Made by a program: the position numbers and the translations under genes
Notes under the pieces: model-generated
What the model saw: only the letters and a program-made list of their open reading frames with translations
Told to the model about the DNA's origin: nothing
The model's database searches: none
Assembly: GCF_900142195.1 (NCBI RefSeq)
Contig: NZ_FRAB01000015.1
Coordinates: forward strand, 97,038 to 161,037
Source of the DNA: Paraburkholderia terricola
GTDB taxonomy: Bacteria; Pseudomonadota; Gammaproteobacteria; Burkholderiales; Burkholderiaceae
DNA length: 64,000 bases
Direction: 5' to 3'
Shown here: piece after piece, positions 1 through 8,593 of the stretch
Position numbering within the stretch: the first letter of the stretch is position 1
Layout: every line of letters begins with the position of its first letter

Positions 1-942
1 GCCGACGATCAGCAAGAAGCCGAGCGCATAGCCCCACGGCGCCGCGCTCGCGCCGGCGATCACGCCGCCCGCGCAGATCGAGACGAACGCGACCCGGCCC
101 AACATCGCGGCCCGCCACGCGTTGCGCGCGATCGCCAGGAGAATCACCACAGTGGCGACGGCGCCGGCCGTTTGCAGCCCGGCATAGTAGCGGTCCGATT
201 GCGCGTGAAAGCCGGTGACCATCGCCGCCGAGGTGGCGAGCGTGACGCCGATCACCAGATTTTCGGCGGCGGCGAGCAGCACGATTTTTTTCAGGCCGGG
301 CAGGACCAGCACGTGGCGCAGCGCGATGCGTAACGGCAACGTCCAGTGGCCCGGTGCGGCGGAAGGCGGGGCGTCGGCGCGAAAGCCGCTCATGTGTTGC
401 CACAGTAGCAGCGCGCCGTCGGCGAGCAGGAACAGCACGCCCGTTGCGGCGACCACCCATTCCCAGCGCCACAGGCCGAGCAGCAGCGCGGCCAGCATCG
501 GGCCGAGCACGAAACCCAATTGATCGGCCAACTGCGAGTAGGCGAGCACGCGCTGAAACTGCTGCGTGCTGAAGATCCGCGGCAACATCACTTCGCGCGC
601 GACGAGGCCCTGGCTCGTCAACACGCCGCATAAAGCCGATAGCGCGATCAGCCAGCCGATGCCGCCAAACAGCGCATAGGCCAGCACGCCGCCGAAACAC
701 ACCAGCGCCCGTATGGTCTGACTGACCCGCATCAGCCTGAGCGGCGAAATGCGGTCGCATAAAGCGCCGAAGAAGGGAAACACCAGGTAGCGCGGCAGCG
801 TTTCGATAAAGAACGCGAGGCCCGACCACGAGACCTGGTGCGTCGTTTGAAATACGACGAGCGGCACGAGAAACAGCAGGATCTGATCGGCGAGGCGCGC
901 GACGAACAGCGAGTAGAAGAAAGCCTGATGGTTGACGCGCAC
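1..942 (-). CDS. MFS transporter, 3' end outside window
   Basis: The reverse strand is open for 314 codons from a GTG at 942 to the window edge. The translation starts VRVNHQAFFYSLFVARLADQ and is a run of hydrophobic helices separated by short charged loops, including a GALCDRISPLR-type loop after the second helix that resembles the MFS A-loop (GxLaDRxgRr). This supports a major facilitator superfamily permease of the inner membrane; the substrate cannot be told. GTG is chosen because an in-frame TGA lies one codon further upstream (946-948). The C-terminal part is missing because the gene runs off the window, not because it is broken. Confidence 0.75.
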   Translation of the reverse strand, partial: MRVNHQAFFYSLFVARLADQILLFLVPLVVFQTTHQVSWSGLAFFIETLPRYLVFPFFGALCDRISPLRLMRVSQTIRALVCFGGVLAYALFGGIGWLIALSALCGVLTSQGLVAREVMLPRIFSTQQFQRVLAYSQLADQLGFVLGPMLAALLLGLWRWEWVVAATGVLFLLADGALLLWQHMSGFRADAPPSAAPGHWTLPLRIALRHVLVLPGLKKIVLLAAAENLVIGVTLATSAAMVTGFHAQSDRYYAGLQTAGAVATVVILLAIARNAWRAAMLGRVAFVSICAGGVIAGASAAPWGYALGFLLIVG

Positions 943-1063
943 CGTTCATATCCCGCCGTTCATGGGTCGAGACCGATCGTATCAAACATCGCGGTCTCGT
1001 GGCCGGCCGCCCTGATGGCGCTTCATGACGGTCCGGCCTTCACGGCCGTTTCGCAACGGCGCA

Positions 1064-1537
1064 TCAGCCTCCGCGATAAGCCTCTTCGAGCGTCGCGATG
1101 TCCAGCTTGATCATTGTCATCATGGCCTGCATCACGCGATTCGCTTTCGCCCTGTCCGGATCTTGCAGCATGCGGAGGAGGGCGTCAGGCGCGATCTGCC
1201 ACGAGACGCCGAACTTGTCCCGAAGCCAGCCGCATTGCCAGGGCGCGCCGCCCTCGCCGAGTTTCGCCCAGTAGTGGTCGACCTCCTGTTGCGAGCCGCA
1301 GTGCACGAACAGCGAAATGGCCGGCGTGAACGGGTAATCCGGGCCGCCGTTCATCGCCATGAACTCCTGGCCGTCGATCTCGAACGTCACGGCCAGCACG
1401 CCGCCCTCCGGGCCGGGGCCGGCTTCCGTGTAGTGCAGGGTGGTGGCGATGCGGGAATTGGAAAACACCGACGTATAGAAGCGCGCGACTTCTTCCGCAT
1501 TGCCGTCGCACCACAGGCACGGCGCAATCTTTTGCAT
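1064..1537 (-). CDS. VOC-fold protein, 3-demethylubiquinone methyltransferase-like (PhnB/YjdN type)
   Basis: 157 aa, starting MQKIAPCLWCDGNAEEVARF. The order of a short strand, the NAEEVARFYTSVF helix, an FEIDGQEFMAMNGG strand and a C-terminal FGVSWQIAPD segment is that of the glyoxalase/bleomycin-resistance (VOC) fold proteins labelled 3-demethylubiquinone-9 3-methyltransferase domain. Despite the name, members are not proven methyltransferases, so no reaction is assigned. It lies 34 bp downstream of, and on the same strand as, a second VOC gene, so the two are probably co-transcribed paralogues. Confidence 0.8.
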   Translation of the reverse strand: MQKIAPCLWCDGNAEEVARFYTSVFSNSRIATTLHYTEAGPGPEGGVLAVTFEIDGQEFMAMNGGPDYPFTPAISLFVHCGSQQEVDHYWAKLGEGGAPWQCGWLRDKFGVSWQIAPDALLRMLQDPDRAKANRVMQAMMTMIKLDIATLEEAYRGG

Positions 1538-1571
1538 GACGAGTCTCCTGTTTATGGATGGCGCGTGCGGT

Positions 1572-2048
1572 TCACGGCTGACCGCACTGCATGTCGCGCA
1601 TGCCGGCCTGAATCTCTTCCATGCTCAGATCGCGCTTGTGCGTGGCCAGCGACCAGCTATGGCCGAACGGGTCTTTCACCTGACCGTAGCGGTCGCCCCA
1701 GAACATGTCGGTCACGGGCAGGGTCACCGTGGCGCCCGCTTCGACCGCCTGCCTGAAACTGGCGTCGACATCCTGCACATAGTGATGAATCGTGACCGGC
1801 GTGCCTTTCAGTGAATTCGGACCGAACGTTTGATGCTCCGGCCATTCGTCGGTCAGCATCAGCATGGAGTCGCCGATCTTCAGGCACGCGTGCATGACCC
1901 GGCCGTCCGGCGCGGGCAGGCGGAACTGTTCGACGGCATTGAAGGCTTTCACGTAGAACGCGATGGCGTTCGCGGCATTCGCGCAGACCAGATAGGGCGT
2001 GAGCGAATGCATGCCTTCGGGGATCGGTTTGACAGCGGGGCTGGACAT
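1572..2048 (-). CDS. VOC family protein (PhnB-like)
   Basis: 158 aa from ATG 2048, preceded by AAGGAG at a good distance, which is why the longer in-frame ORF reaching 2234 is not used. The protein reads MSSPAVKPIPEGMHSLTPYL and continues with an NAANAIAFYVKAFNAVEQFR helix, a DSMLMLTDEWPEH strand and a C-terminal DPFGHSWSLATHKRDLSMEEI segment. The last part is a hallmark of the PhnB/YcgJ-like glyoxalase-superfamily proteins. Function is unknown; metal-dependent chemistry is possible for the fold. It is the first gene of a two-gene VOC operon. Confidence 0.8.
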   Translation of the reverse strand: MSSPAVKPIPEGMHSLTPYLVCANAANAIAFYVKAFNAVEQFRLPAPDGRVMHACLKIGDSMLMLTDEWPEHQTFGPNSLKGTPVTIHHYVQDVDASFRQAVEAGATVTLPVTDMFWGDRYGQVKDPFGHSWSLATHKRDLSMEEIQAGMRDMQCGQP

Positions 2049-2255
2049 GACGGCGACTCCTTGAAGTAACAGGTTCGTGAGGTGAAAGACCGGCTGCGCG
2101 AGCCGGGTCTTCAACGTTACGACGAGCACCGCGCCGTGGAATCGACACTCCGGGAAAAATATTTTTGAGTACGGGTGTGCGGTTCCGTGTGTCTCCGCCT
2201 GCCGCGGACGCAGCGCCTGGCTGGCCGCATGCATGGTCCAGGACCGGCGAGGCGT

Positions 2256-3845
2256 TCAGCCGGCCGGATTGTCGTCGTCAGGCGGCGTTGCCGCGCCGCC
2301 GTCCGGCGCACCGAGGATGCTGATCTGGAAAATCGGCGTCGCCGCGAGCGATTGCAGCGCGGCGTCCTCGGGGATGTGTTCCAGCAGCGGCAGGATCACC
2401 GAGCCGCCGATCACCGCGCGCCGGCTGTTGTCGGCGGGCCGCAGCCCCCACACGTCCTGATAGACCACCGGCACCGCGACGCCGTTGCGGGTCGTGTTGC
2501 CGAGATAAAGCATCACGTGGCCGCCGATGTAGATCAGCGTGCGCATCGGTTCGCCGTGCCCGGCCAGATAATCGAGCCGCTGCGCGGGCGTGGACGCCGA
2601 TAGATCGGTCATGCGCCCGGCGCTCATCTGCGTCGACGAATGGCGCGGCAGCCATACGCCGAAGGCCGCGAAGATGCTTTGCAATTCCGACGAGCAGTCG
2701 TTGTAGAGCCCGCTGTTGCCCCAGCCGTAAGGCCGGCCGATCAGCGCTTTGAGCAGCGTCGCCAGATGACGCGGGGTGGCGGCGAGCGGCATCGGAGCGA
2801 TTTGCGCGTCGCTGAGTTCGGCGCTGCGAATGAGCGCGTGGCCGTCCGCATCGCGGGCAGGCACGAGGACTTTGCGGGCGATGGGGGCGTCGGGGCTGGG
2901 TGCCTTGCCCGCTCGGGAATCGGCGATCGCGATTGGTGCGAGCGGCAGCAGCGTGCCCGCCGGCGCATCGAAGCGGAATACGCCGCGGCTGTCACGCACC
3001 GGCGCCGACGCCACCGTCACCGCGCCCAGCGACTTTGCCGCGGCGGCGCGCCAGCTGTCGACGAAGCGCTCGTCGGCCATGCCGAGCCCGTCGCTGCGCA
3101 CCCAGCCTTGCACGTCGGGCGTTTGCACGTAGCGCCATGCGCCGTCGGCGCTGCCGCCCAATACGTACAGCGGCGTGCCCGGCCGCACGGCCGAGATTTG
3201 CAGATTGTCGAACGGATAGCCTTCGCCGGCCAGACGGTGGTCGTAGAACGACGGGTCCGTCGTCGGCAGCTCGCGCACCATCAGGTTGTTCGTGGCGATC
3301 GCGCGGCGCTCCGGCTGGTAGACGGGTTCCTGCGTGAACTGCCCGACGTCCATGTTTTGCGCGATGGCGTCGATCCACGCCTTGTCGTGCGGCCGGAAAT
3401 TTTCGCCGTAGCCGACGGCCGCGCCGCGCTTGCCGGAGTTGTCGAACTTGGCGATGCGGCGCTCTTGCAACGCGGCGATGTCCGCCCCTTGCTGGCGGTA
3501 CACGCGCATCGTCACGTAAGCGGAATTCCACGGCGAGGGCGAGCTCGTGCCGGTGCCGAAGTAGCGCGCGTGGAGCGCCTTGAAGTGCGCCCGCTGTTCG
3601 GCGGGGCTCAGGAACGGCCGGTCGTAGCTCGGGCTATCCGGCTCCAGCCAGTGGTCGACGTTCTGGTCGTAATTGGCGATCGGGTAGAGCGCGACGGTGT
3701 CGAGCGGCGCATGCGCGTCGCGTGGCGACGAGGGGTTGCTGCAGGCGGCGATCGTCGCCAGAGCGGTGAAGGCGGTGCACAGCGCGGCGGCGCGGCAGGC
3801 GCTCGGCAACGCGGCGGCAAGGCGGGAAAAAACGGCGACAGGCAT
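2256..3845 (-). CDS. SH3-domain NlpC/P60 peptidase, predicted lipoprotein
   Basis: 529 aa from ATG 3845. The start is chosen because it puts a signal peptide with a lipobox (ATIAAC-S, Cys about 32) at the N-terminus; the in-frame ORF continues upstream to 4115 but that part has no family character. After a stabilising N-terminal region come SH3-type segments (GTPLYVLGGSADGAWRYV, VQGWVRSDGLG) and a C-terminal C40 cysteine peptidase with Cys384 in YNDCSS and His443 in GGHVMLYLG. The order matches bacterial SH3_6/SH3_7-NLPC_P60 proteins that cut peptidoglycan stem peptides. It would be anchored in the outer membrane facing the periplasm. No strong Shine-Dalgarno is seen. Confidence 0.85.
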   Translation of the reverse strand: MPVAVFSRLAAALPSACRAAALCTAFTALATIAACSNPSSPRDAHAPLDTVALYPIANYDQNVDHWLEPDSPSYDRPFLSPAEQRAHFKALHARYFGTGTSSPSPWNSAYVTMRVYRQQGADIAALQERRIAKFDNSGKRGAAVGYGENFRPHDKAWIDAIAQNMDVGQFTQEPVYQPERRAIATNNLMVRELPTTDPSFYDHRLAGEGYPFDNLQISAVRPGTPLYVLGGSADGAWRYVQTPDVQGWVRSDGLGMADERFVDSWRAAAAKSLGAVTVASAPVRDSRGVFRFDAPAGTLLPLAPIAIADSRAGKAPSPDAPIARKVLVPARDADGHALIRSAELSDAQIAPMPLAATPRHLATLLKALIGRPYGWGNSGLYNDCSSELQSIFAAFGVWLPRHSSTQMSAGRMTDLSASTPAQRLDYLAGHGEPMRTLIYIGGHVMLYLGNTTRNGVAVPVVYQDVWGLRPADNSRRAVIGGSVILPLLEHIPEDAALQSLAATPIFQISILGAPDGGAATPPDDDNPAG

Positions 3846-4095
3846 AGGGTTCGGCGTGGAAGGTCCAGGGCACGATGATACGGTGTCGCGCGGCGCGGCG
3901 GGGTGGTCGATGCGGATCGAAACGGGCCGGGGCTGACTGCTGACTGGCGTTGACTGAGGCGATAGCGCGCCTCGCACGATCCCGCCACGCGCGGCGAGTG
4001 GTCCGCTACACTCGCCTTGCTTGTTCGACCCCTTGCCTCGAAACGCGTTTTGCGAGGCTGCTTCAACCAGGTAACCACGAAACCAGGAGAACGGC

Positions 4096-4527
4096 ATGCA
4101 AACCAGCGCCCGCAATCAATTCGCCGGCGAAGTGACCGCAGTCAAACGCGGCGCGGTGAACGACGAAGTCACGCTGCGCACCGACGACGGTCTCGAGATC
4201 GTCTCGATCGTCACACACGGTAGCGCCACGTCGCTCGGACTTGCGCCAGGAAAGAAGGCGTTCGCGCTGGTCAAGGCATCGTCGGTGATCGTGATGGTCG
4301 ACGTGGAGAAGCGCCAGGTGTCGGCGCGCAATTGCATCGCCGGCACGGTGTCCGCGGTGACGAAGGGCGCGGTGAATTCCGAAGTGACGATCAGCGCGGG
4401 CGGGACGAGCGGCGCAAGCATCGCGGCGATCATTACCAACGAAAGCGTGGAACGCCTGGGTCTCGCGAGCGGCCAGTCGGCAACGGCGATTTTCAAGGCA
4501 TCGAGCGTGATTCTCGGTGTCGAATGA
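4096..4527 (+). CDS. TOBE-domain molybdate/molybdopterin-binding protein
   Basis: 143 aa made of two similar halves: ARNQFAGEVTAVKRGAVNDEV at the N-terminus and ARNCIAGTVSAVTKGAVNSEV about 75 residues later, each ending in an AxxKASSVI motif. Tandem Mop/TOBE domains of this kind bind molybdate or tungstate oxyanions and occur as stand-alone molbindins or at the end of ModE and ModC. No other molybdenum gene lies nearby, so it is probably a free-standing cytoplasmic oxyanion buffer. An AG-rich ribosome site (CAGGAGAACGGC) precedes the ATG. It is divergent from the NlpC/P60 gene. Confidence 0.88.
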   Translation: MQTSARNQFAGEVTAVKRGAVNDEVTLRTDDGLEIVSIVTHGSATSLGLAPGKKAFALVKASSVIVMVDVEKRQVSARNCIAGTVSAVTKGAVNSEVTISAGGTSGASIAAIITNESVERLGLASGQSATAIFKASSVILGVE

Positions 4528-4617
4528 GGATCGGCACCCGTGCTGAACGAAATGGCCGCTTGATTTAAACTGCACGGCCTTGCTGTTCCTCTTTTCGCTT
4601 TCATCACGGACGTCGCC

Positions 4618-5115
4618 ATGTTCGAAGTCTCCTCCACCACGCATCTGCCCAAGGCCGCGCAATACGAAGAACTGGTCGGGCAGGCGCGTGCACTGCTCGC
4701 CGGCGAAACCGACTGGATCGCCAACGCCGCGAATTTTTCCGCGTTCGTGTTCCATTCGCTGAGCGATCTGAACTGGGCCGGCTTCTACTTTCACGACGGC
4801 CGGGAACTGGTGGTCGGCCCGTTCCAGGGCAAGCCGGCCTGCGTGCGCATCGCGCTCGGCAAGGGCGTCTGCGGCACGGCCGCGCAAACCCGGCAGACGC
4901 AAGTGGTGCGCGACGTGCACGCGTTTCCGGGGCACATTGCGTGCGATTCGGCATCGCAGTCGGAAATCGTCGTGCCGCTCGTCGCGCCCGACGGCACGCT
5001 GATCGGCGTATGGGATGTGGATAGTCCGGTCGTCGCGCGTTTCGACGAAGAAGACGCGAAGGGGATGGAAGCGTTGTGCGCGGTGTTTATCGAGGCGGCG
5101 TTGCCGCGGGGGTAG
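4618..5115 (+). CDS. msrC: Free methionine-(R)-sulfoxide reductase, GAF domain
   Basis: 165 aa, a single GAF domain. It contains the three cysteines of the family, Cys75 (PACVRI), Cys85 (GVCGTA) and Cys109 (HIACDS), with the same 10- and 24-residue spacing as E. coli fRMsr. The LNWAGFYF and IVVPLVAPDGTLIGVWDVDSP strands are also typical. The enzyme reduces free, not protein-bound, methionine-R-sulfoxide and helps in oxidative stress. Its last 29 bp overlap the end of the small convergent gene on the opposite strand. Confidence 0.92.
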   Translation: MFEVSSTTHLPKAAQYEELVGQARALLAGETDWIANAANFSAFVFHSLSDLNWAGFYFHDGRELVVGPFQGKPACVRIALGKGVCGTAAQTRQTQVVRDVHAFPGHIACDSASQSEIVVPLVAPDGTLIGVWDVDSPVVARFDEEDAKGMEALCAVFIEAALPRG

Positions 5116-5353
5116 CGGCTTGTTGGCCTTCGCGTCCCGGCACGGGCCGACGACGTCCATCGATACGGGCTTTCGCGTACTCGATAGCGAACTGACAGGC
5201 CGCCTTCTCGGACGCAAAGTACCCCAGAATGCCGAACGTCTCCCGCTTGCCGTTTCGATGCGTCACCACGGCCATCGCCGCATAGCCCGGTATCGAAATG
5301 GGCGCCAGCGGCATGATGGTCGACGTCTTGTATTGAACTTGATCGGCGTGCAT
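5087..5353 (-). CDS. Small conserved-looking protein of unknown function
   Basis: 88 aa from ATG 5353, preceded by a strong GGAGGG ribosome site. The protein begins MHADQVQYKTSTIMPLAPIS and has a central part rich in aromatic residues (GYFASEKAACQFAIEYAKAR) and a proline/alanine-rich tail. The centre looks like a small alpha/beta domain with an amphipathic helix. I do not recognise a family. The end overlaps the convergent msrC by 29 bp. It follows the 71-aa gene at 5403-5618 on the same strand, 49 bp away, so the two may form one unit. Confidence 0.6.
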   Translation of the reverse strand: MHADQVQYKTSTIMPLAPISIPGYAAMAVVTHRNGKRETFGILGYFASEKAACQFAIEYAKARIDGRRRPVPGREGQQAATPAATPPR

Positions 5354-5402
5354 GGCACATCCCTCCTCGTCGTTGCCTGGCAATCGGTTTGAGCGAACCG
5401 AT

Positions 5403-5618
5403 CTAATACGGACTGTCGTCGGTGAGTTCGTCGAGTTCCAATAGCAGGCCATCCACTGCGCGAAGCTGAGCTTGCGTGAGGTGGTCGTAATCGAGGAGCG
5501 CGTTGAGCCGCTGTCGCCAGTAATGGGTTGAGAGATGAGGATCACCCAACTCACCATACGACGACAGCCGCATCACGCGACTGATATGCGCAATATCCTG
5601 GTCGATAAGGATATTCAT
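5403..5618 (-). CDS. Small hypothetical protein
   Basis: 71 aa starting MNILIDQDIAHISRVMRLSS, with a GGGAGA ribosome site about 6 bp before ATG 5618. The sequence is mostly helical and acidic, with no signal peptide or membrane segment (ending LLLELDELTDDSPY). I do not recognise a domain. It sits in a stretch with lower GC than its surroundings and is divergent from the tiny membrane-protein gene at 5776. Confidence 0.55.
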   Translation of the reverse strand: MNILIDQDIAHISRVMRLSSYGELGDPHLSTHYWRQRLNALLDYDHLTQAQLRAVDGLLLELDELTDDSPY

Positions 5619-5775
5619 ATATCTCCCGTGTCATTCCTCGTGTTCGGCCGAAGGCTCTATTTATTTGCGTCTAACGAATAGACTAGGTTAATTTTCCGCG
5701 AACTGCCAACGTCAAATTGCCGATTGATCATCGCCTAAAATGTAAGCATGGTCGCAACCTGATAAGGAGGCCGCC

Positions 5776-5922
5776 ATGTCGGATTCAATGTTGGCGATTT
5801 TGTTGGGGATTGTCGTCGTTGCATGTGGCGCTGCGATTTGGGCCGCATCCAGCAATGAGGAGCGGCTAAGCCAGTGGTTCAGGGAGCATCATCTTCGTGA
5901 TTTGATGAAACATCGACACTGA
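5776..5922 (+). CDS. 48-aa single-span membrane protein
   Basis: A 48-codon ORF with a perfect AAGGAGG Shine-Dalgarno 5 bp before ATG 5776. Residues 5-24 (MLAILLGIVVVACGAAIWAA) form one transmembrane segment, followed by a basic, histidine-rich cytoplasmic-type tail ending REHHLRDLMKHRH. A good intrinsic terminator starts 18 bp after the stop, so this is a complete one-gene transcription unit. Its function is unknown; a small membrane regulator or a type I toxin-like peptide is possible, but no antisense RNA is evident. Confidence 0.6.
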   Translation: MSDSMLAILLGIVVVACGAAIWAASSNEERLSQWFREHHLRDLMKHRH

Positions 5923-5940
5923 TCCGGTTCGCAGAACAAT

Positions 5941-5965
5941 TAAGCCCCGCTGAGCGGGGCTTAAA
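5941..5965 (+). terminator. Intrinsic terminator after the 48-aa gene
   Basis: AAGCCCCGC and GCGGGGCTT pair around a TGA loop (5942-5962). The T-run on the plus strand is weak (CTTAAAAAG), so termination in either direction is possible. Confidence 0.65.
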
Positions 5966-6170
5966 AAGCGGCGCGCGGACGGTTGGCCGCGACCTTTTAT
6001 GCCAAATTGTTAGGCGTTTGTTGCGCCCTGTTGTCAATCGCCAGGGCGACCCGAATGCCAATTGCATGCGCTTTCGAACGGAATAAAAGGACTGCGGCAA
6101 TTACATCGCCGATCGAGAATCCGGTGGCCACCCTTGGCGCATTCCAGGCCGGTCGATCATGCATGGCGGT

Positions 6171-7640
6171 TCACATCAACACGATGTCGTACTGCTCCTG
6201 GCTCAAATTCGACTCCACCTGCAACGACACCGTCTTGCCGATGAAATCCATCAGCATCGCCAGATGCTGCGACTCTTCCTCGAGAAACAGATCGATCACC
6301 TGCTGCGACGCCACCACGCGAAACTCGCGCGGATTGAACTGCCGCGATTCGCGCAGGATCTCGCGCAGCACGTCATAGCACACGGTGCGCGGCGTCTTGA
6401 CTTGCCCCTTGCCCTGGCACACGGGGCAAGGCTCGCACAGCACATGCGCGAGCGATTCGCGCGTTCGCTTGCGCGTCATCTCCACCAGCCCGAGCTGCGA
6501 AAAACCATTCACGGTCACGCGCGTGCGATCGCGCGACAACGCCTTCTTCAATTCGCCCAGCACCTGGTCGCGATGCTCGACGTTTTCCATATCGATGAAG
6601 TCGATGATGATCACGCCGCCGAGGTTACGCAGCCGCAATTGCCGAGCGATGGTGTGCGCGGCTTCGAGATTGGTCTTGAAGATCGTGTCGTCGAAGTTGC
6701 GCGCGCCGACGTAGCCGCCGGTGTTCACGTCGATGGTGGTCATCGCTTCGGTCTGGTCGATCACGAGATAGCCGCCCGACTTCAGCTCCACCCGGCGCGA
6801 CAGCGCGCGCTGAATTTCCGCCTCGATGTTGTACAGATCGAAGAGCGGCCGCTCGCCGGTGTAGTGATGCAGCTTCGACGACACCGCCGGCGTGAATTCC
6901 GCGGCGAAGTCGGCGAGCATTTGATACGTCTCGCGCGAGTCGACCTGAATGCGCGACGTTTCGTCGTTGACGAAATCGCGCAGCACGCGTTGCGCGAGAT
7001 TCAGATCCTGATACAGCAGGCTGGTGGGCGGCATGCGCTGGCCTTGCGAAATGATCGTCGCCCACGTCTTGCGCAGATACGCGACGTCGCCGGCGAGTTC
7101 CTCGCTGCTTGCATCTTCGGCGATCGTGCGTACGATGTAGCCGCCTTTTTCATCGGCGGGCAGCACTGCGGTCAAGCGCGCGCGCACCGCTTCGCGTTCG
7201 GCCTCGCTTTCGATCTTCTGCGAGATGCCGATGTGCGGTTCCTGCGGCAGATACACCAGCGTGCGCCCGGCAATGCTCACTTGCGTGGAGAGCCGCGCAC
7301 CCTTGGTGCCGATCGGGTCCTTGACGACCTGCACCATCAGCGTTTGCCCTTCGAACACGATCTTCTCGATCGGCTGATGCGGCGCCTGATGCTGCGGTTC
7401 GCCGGCAATGCGCGGATGCCAGATATCGGCTACGTGCAAAAACGCGGCGCGTTCGAGACCGATGTCGATGAAAGCCGATTGCATGCCCGGCAACACGCGC
7501 ACGACCTTGCCCAGATAGACGTTGCCGACGCGCCCGCGCGACAGCGTTCGCTCGACGTGAAGTTCCTGGACGGCGCCTTGCTGAACGAGCGCGACGCGCG
7601 TTTCCTGCGGCGTGACATTGATCAGGATTTCTTCATTCAT
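6171..7640 (-). CDS. rng: Ribonuclease G
   Basis: 489 aa, the normal RNase G length and without the long RNase E scaffold tail. An N-terminal S1 domain (SRGRVGNVYLGKVVRVLPGM, residues 33-52) is followed by the catalytic DNase I-like region with the metal-binding Asp of TTIDVNTGGYVG and of IIIDFIDM. The zinc-link CEPCPVC follows near residue 404. The enzyme trims the 5' end of 16S rRNA and decays some mRNAs. The gene ends the nadD-rsfS-rlmH-maf-rng row and starts 9 bp after maf. Confidence 0.95.
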   Translation of the reverse strand: MNEEILINVTPQETRVALVQQGAVQELHVERTLSRGRVGNVYLGKVVRVLPGMQSAFIDIGLERAAFLHVADIWHPRIAGEPQHQAPHQPIEKIVFEGQTLMVQVVKDPIGTKGARLSTQVSIAGRTLVYLPQEPHIGISQKIESEAEREAVRARLTAVLPADEKGGYIVRTIAEDASSEELAGDVAYLRKTWATIISQGQRMPPTSLLYQDLNLAQRVLRDFVNDETSRIQVDSRETYQMLADFAAEFTPAVSSKLHHYTGERPLFDLYNIEAEIQRALSRRVELKSGGYLVIDQTEAMTTIDVNTGGYVGARNFDDTIFKTNLEAAHTIARQLRLRNLGGVIIIDFIDMENVEHRDQVLGELKKALSRDRTRVTVNGFSQLGLVEMTRKRTRESLAHVLCEPCPVCQGKGQVKTPRTVCYDVLREILRESRQFNPREFRVVASQQVIDLFLEEESQHLAMLMDFIGKTVSLQVESNLSQEQYDIVLM

Positions 7641-7649
7641 GGTGTTGTT

Positions 7650-8279
7650 TTAGAAGTCGATGCGCGCTGCGCGCAGGAGCGCAGCGGTTTCAAAAAGCGG
7701 CAAACCCATGATACCTGAATAGGACCCGTCGATATGCTCGATGAACTCGGCGGCGCGTCCCTGCACGCCGTAGGCGCCCGCCTTGCCGAGCGGCTCGCCG
7801 CTCGCCGCATAGCGACGGATCGCGTCTGCGTGCATTGCAGCAAAACGCACCTTCGACACCGATAGCGCGGCGGGCAGCAGCGCGCCTTGCGCGTCCACCA
7901 CGGCAACGGCCGTCAGCACTTCGTGAGCGCGTCCGGCGAGGCGCGCGAGCATCGTGACGGCGTCGTCCGCGTCGACCGGCTTGCCGAGAATCGCGTCGTC
8001 GATCGTGACGGTTGTATCCGCAACCAGGATCGGCCGTGCGGCATGTCCTCCCGCTACGAGGCGCGCCCGGGCCGCGTGCGCCTTGGCGACGCACACGCGC
8101 TGCACGTAGTCGCGCGCGTGCTCGCCGGGCAGTTCCACTTCAAGCGCCTCGGCATCTTCATCGGGACGCGGCAGCAGCAGTTCGAAGCGCACGCCGAGTT
8201 GTTGCAGCAACTCCTGGCGGCGCGGACTTTGGGAGGCGAGATAAACGAACGGATGCAGCGAGTCGGCGGGCATGGGCAT
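7650..8279 (-). CDS. maf: Maf/YhdE nucleoside triphosphate pyrophosphatase
   Basis: 209 aa. The conserved [18 protein letters not shown]-terminus, [15 protein letters not shown] centre and [24 protein letters not shown]-terminus define the Maf family. The KAGAYGVQG type is that of dTTP/UTP pyrophosphatases (YhdE) that clear non-canonical or excess nucleotides. It is followed closely by rng. A 314-bp gap that contains a 10-copy 8-bp repeat separates it from upstream rlmH, so maf-rng may have its own promoter there. Confidence 0.93.
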   Translation of the reverse strand: MPMPADSLHPFVYLASQSPRRQELLQQLGVRFELLLPRPDEDAEALEVELPGEHARDYVQRVCVAKAHAARARLVAGGHAARPILVADTTVTIDDAILGKPVDADDAVTMLARLAGRAHEVLTAVAVVDAQGALLPAALSVSKVRFAAMHADAIRRYAASGEPLGKAGAYGVQGRAAEFIEHIDGSYSGIMGLPLFETAALLRAARIDF

Positions 8280-8480
8280 GAACAGGTCTCGATGAAACGG
8301 ATGGCGTCAAGCTGCGAGTGAGCGCGTTGCTCGCGGCGTCGCGCGAGCCTTGCTCGCAGTCCGACGCGCGGGCGCATGCGCGCTCAGCGAGGCGTGCGCG
8401 CTTGCCTGCTTACCCGCGTGCGTAATCGCACGGCTTGATGCAGGGATAAGCATTTGCACAGATGCGCGGCAACGCAAGTC

Positions 8481-8560
8481 AACGAGGCAACGAGGCAACG
8501 AGGCAACGAGGCAACGAGGCAACGAGGCAACGAGGCAACGAGGCAACGAGGCAACGAGCC
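8481..8560. repeat. Ten-copy 8-bp tandem repeat between rlmH and maf
   Basis: The unit AACGAGGC occurs nine times without error from 8481 to 8552 and a tenth time with one change (AACGAGCC). It lies 33 bp after the rlmH stop and about 200 bp before the maf start, in the transcript direction of both. The rest of the 8280-8593 gap holds a 6-bp inverted repeat (CGTGCG-TAAT-CGCACG, 8417-8432) and no gene that I can support. Confidence 0.95.
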
Positions 8561-8593
8561 GATCGCCCTGCCGCGCGGCGCCAGCCGTTTCGC

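Noticed and set aside
2640..3878. 412-aa plus-strand ORF opposite the NlpC/P60 gene
   Set aside because: Arg/Val-rich shadow; the minus strand has catalytic Cys and His and a lipobox.
6024..6048. Hairpin CGCCCTG/CAGGGCG after rng as a terminator
   Set aside because: It lacks a T-run on the rng strand, so I do not call it.
8481..8560. CRISPR array
   Set aside because: Units are 8 bp, contiguous and without spacers; no cas genes nearby.
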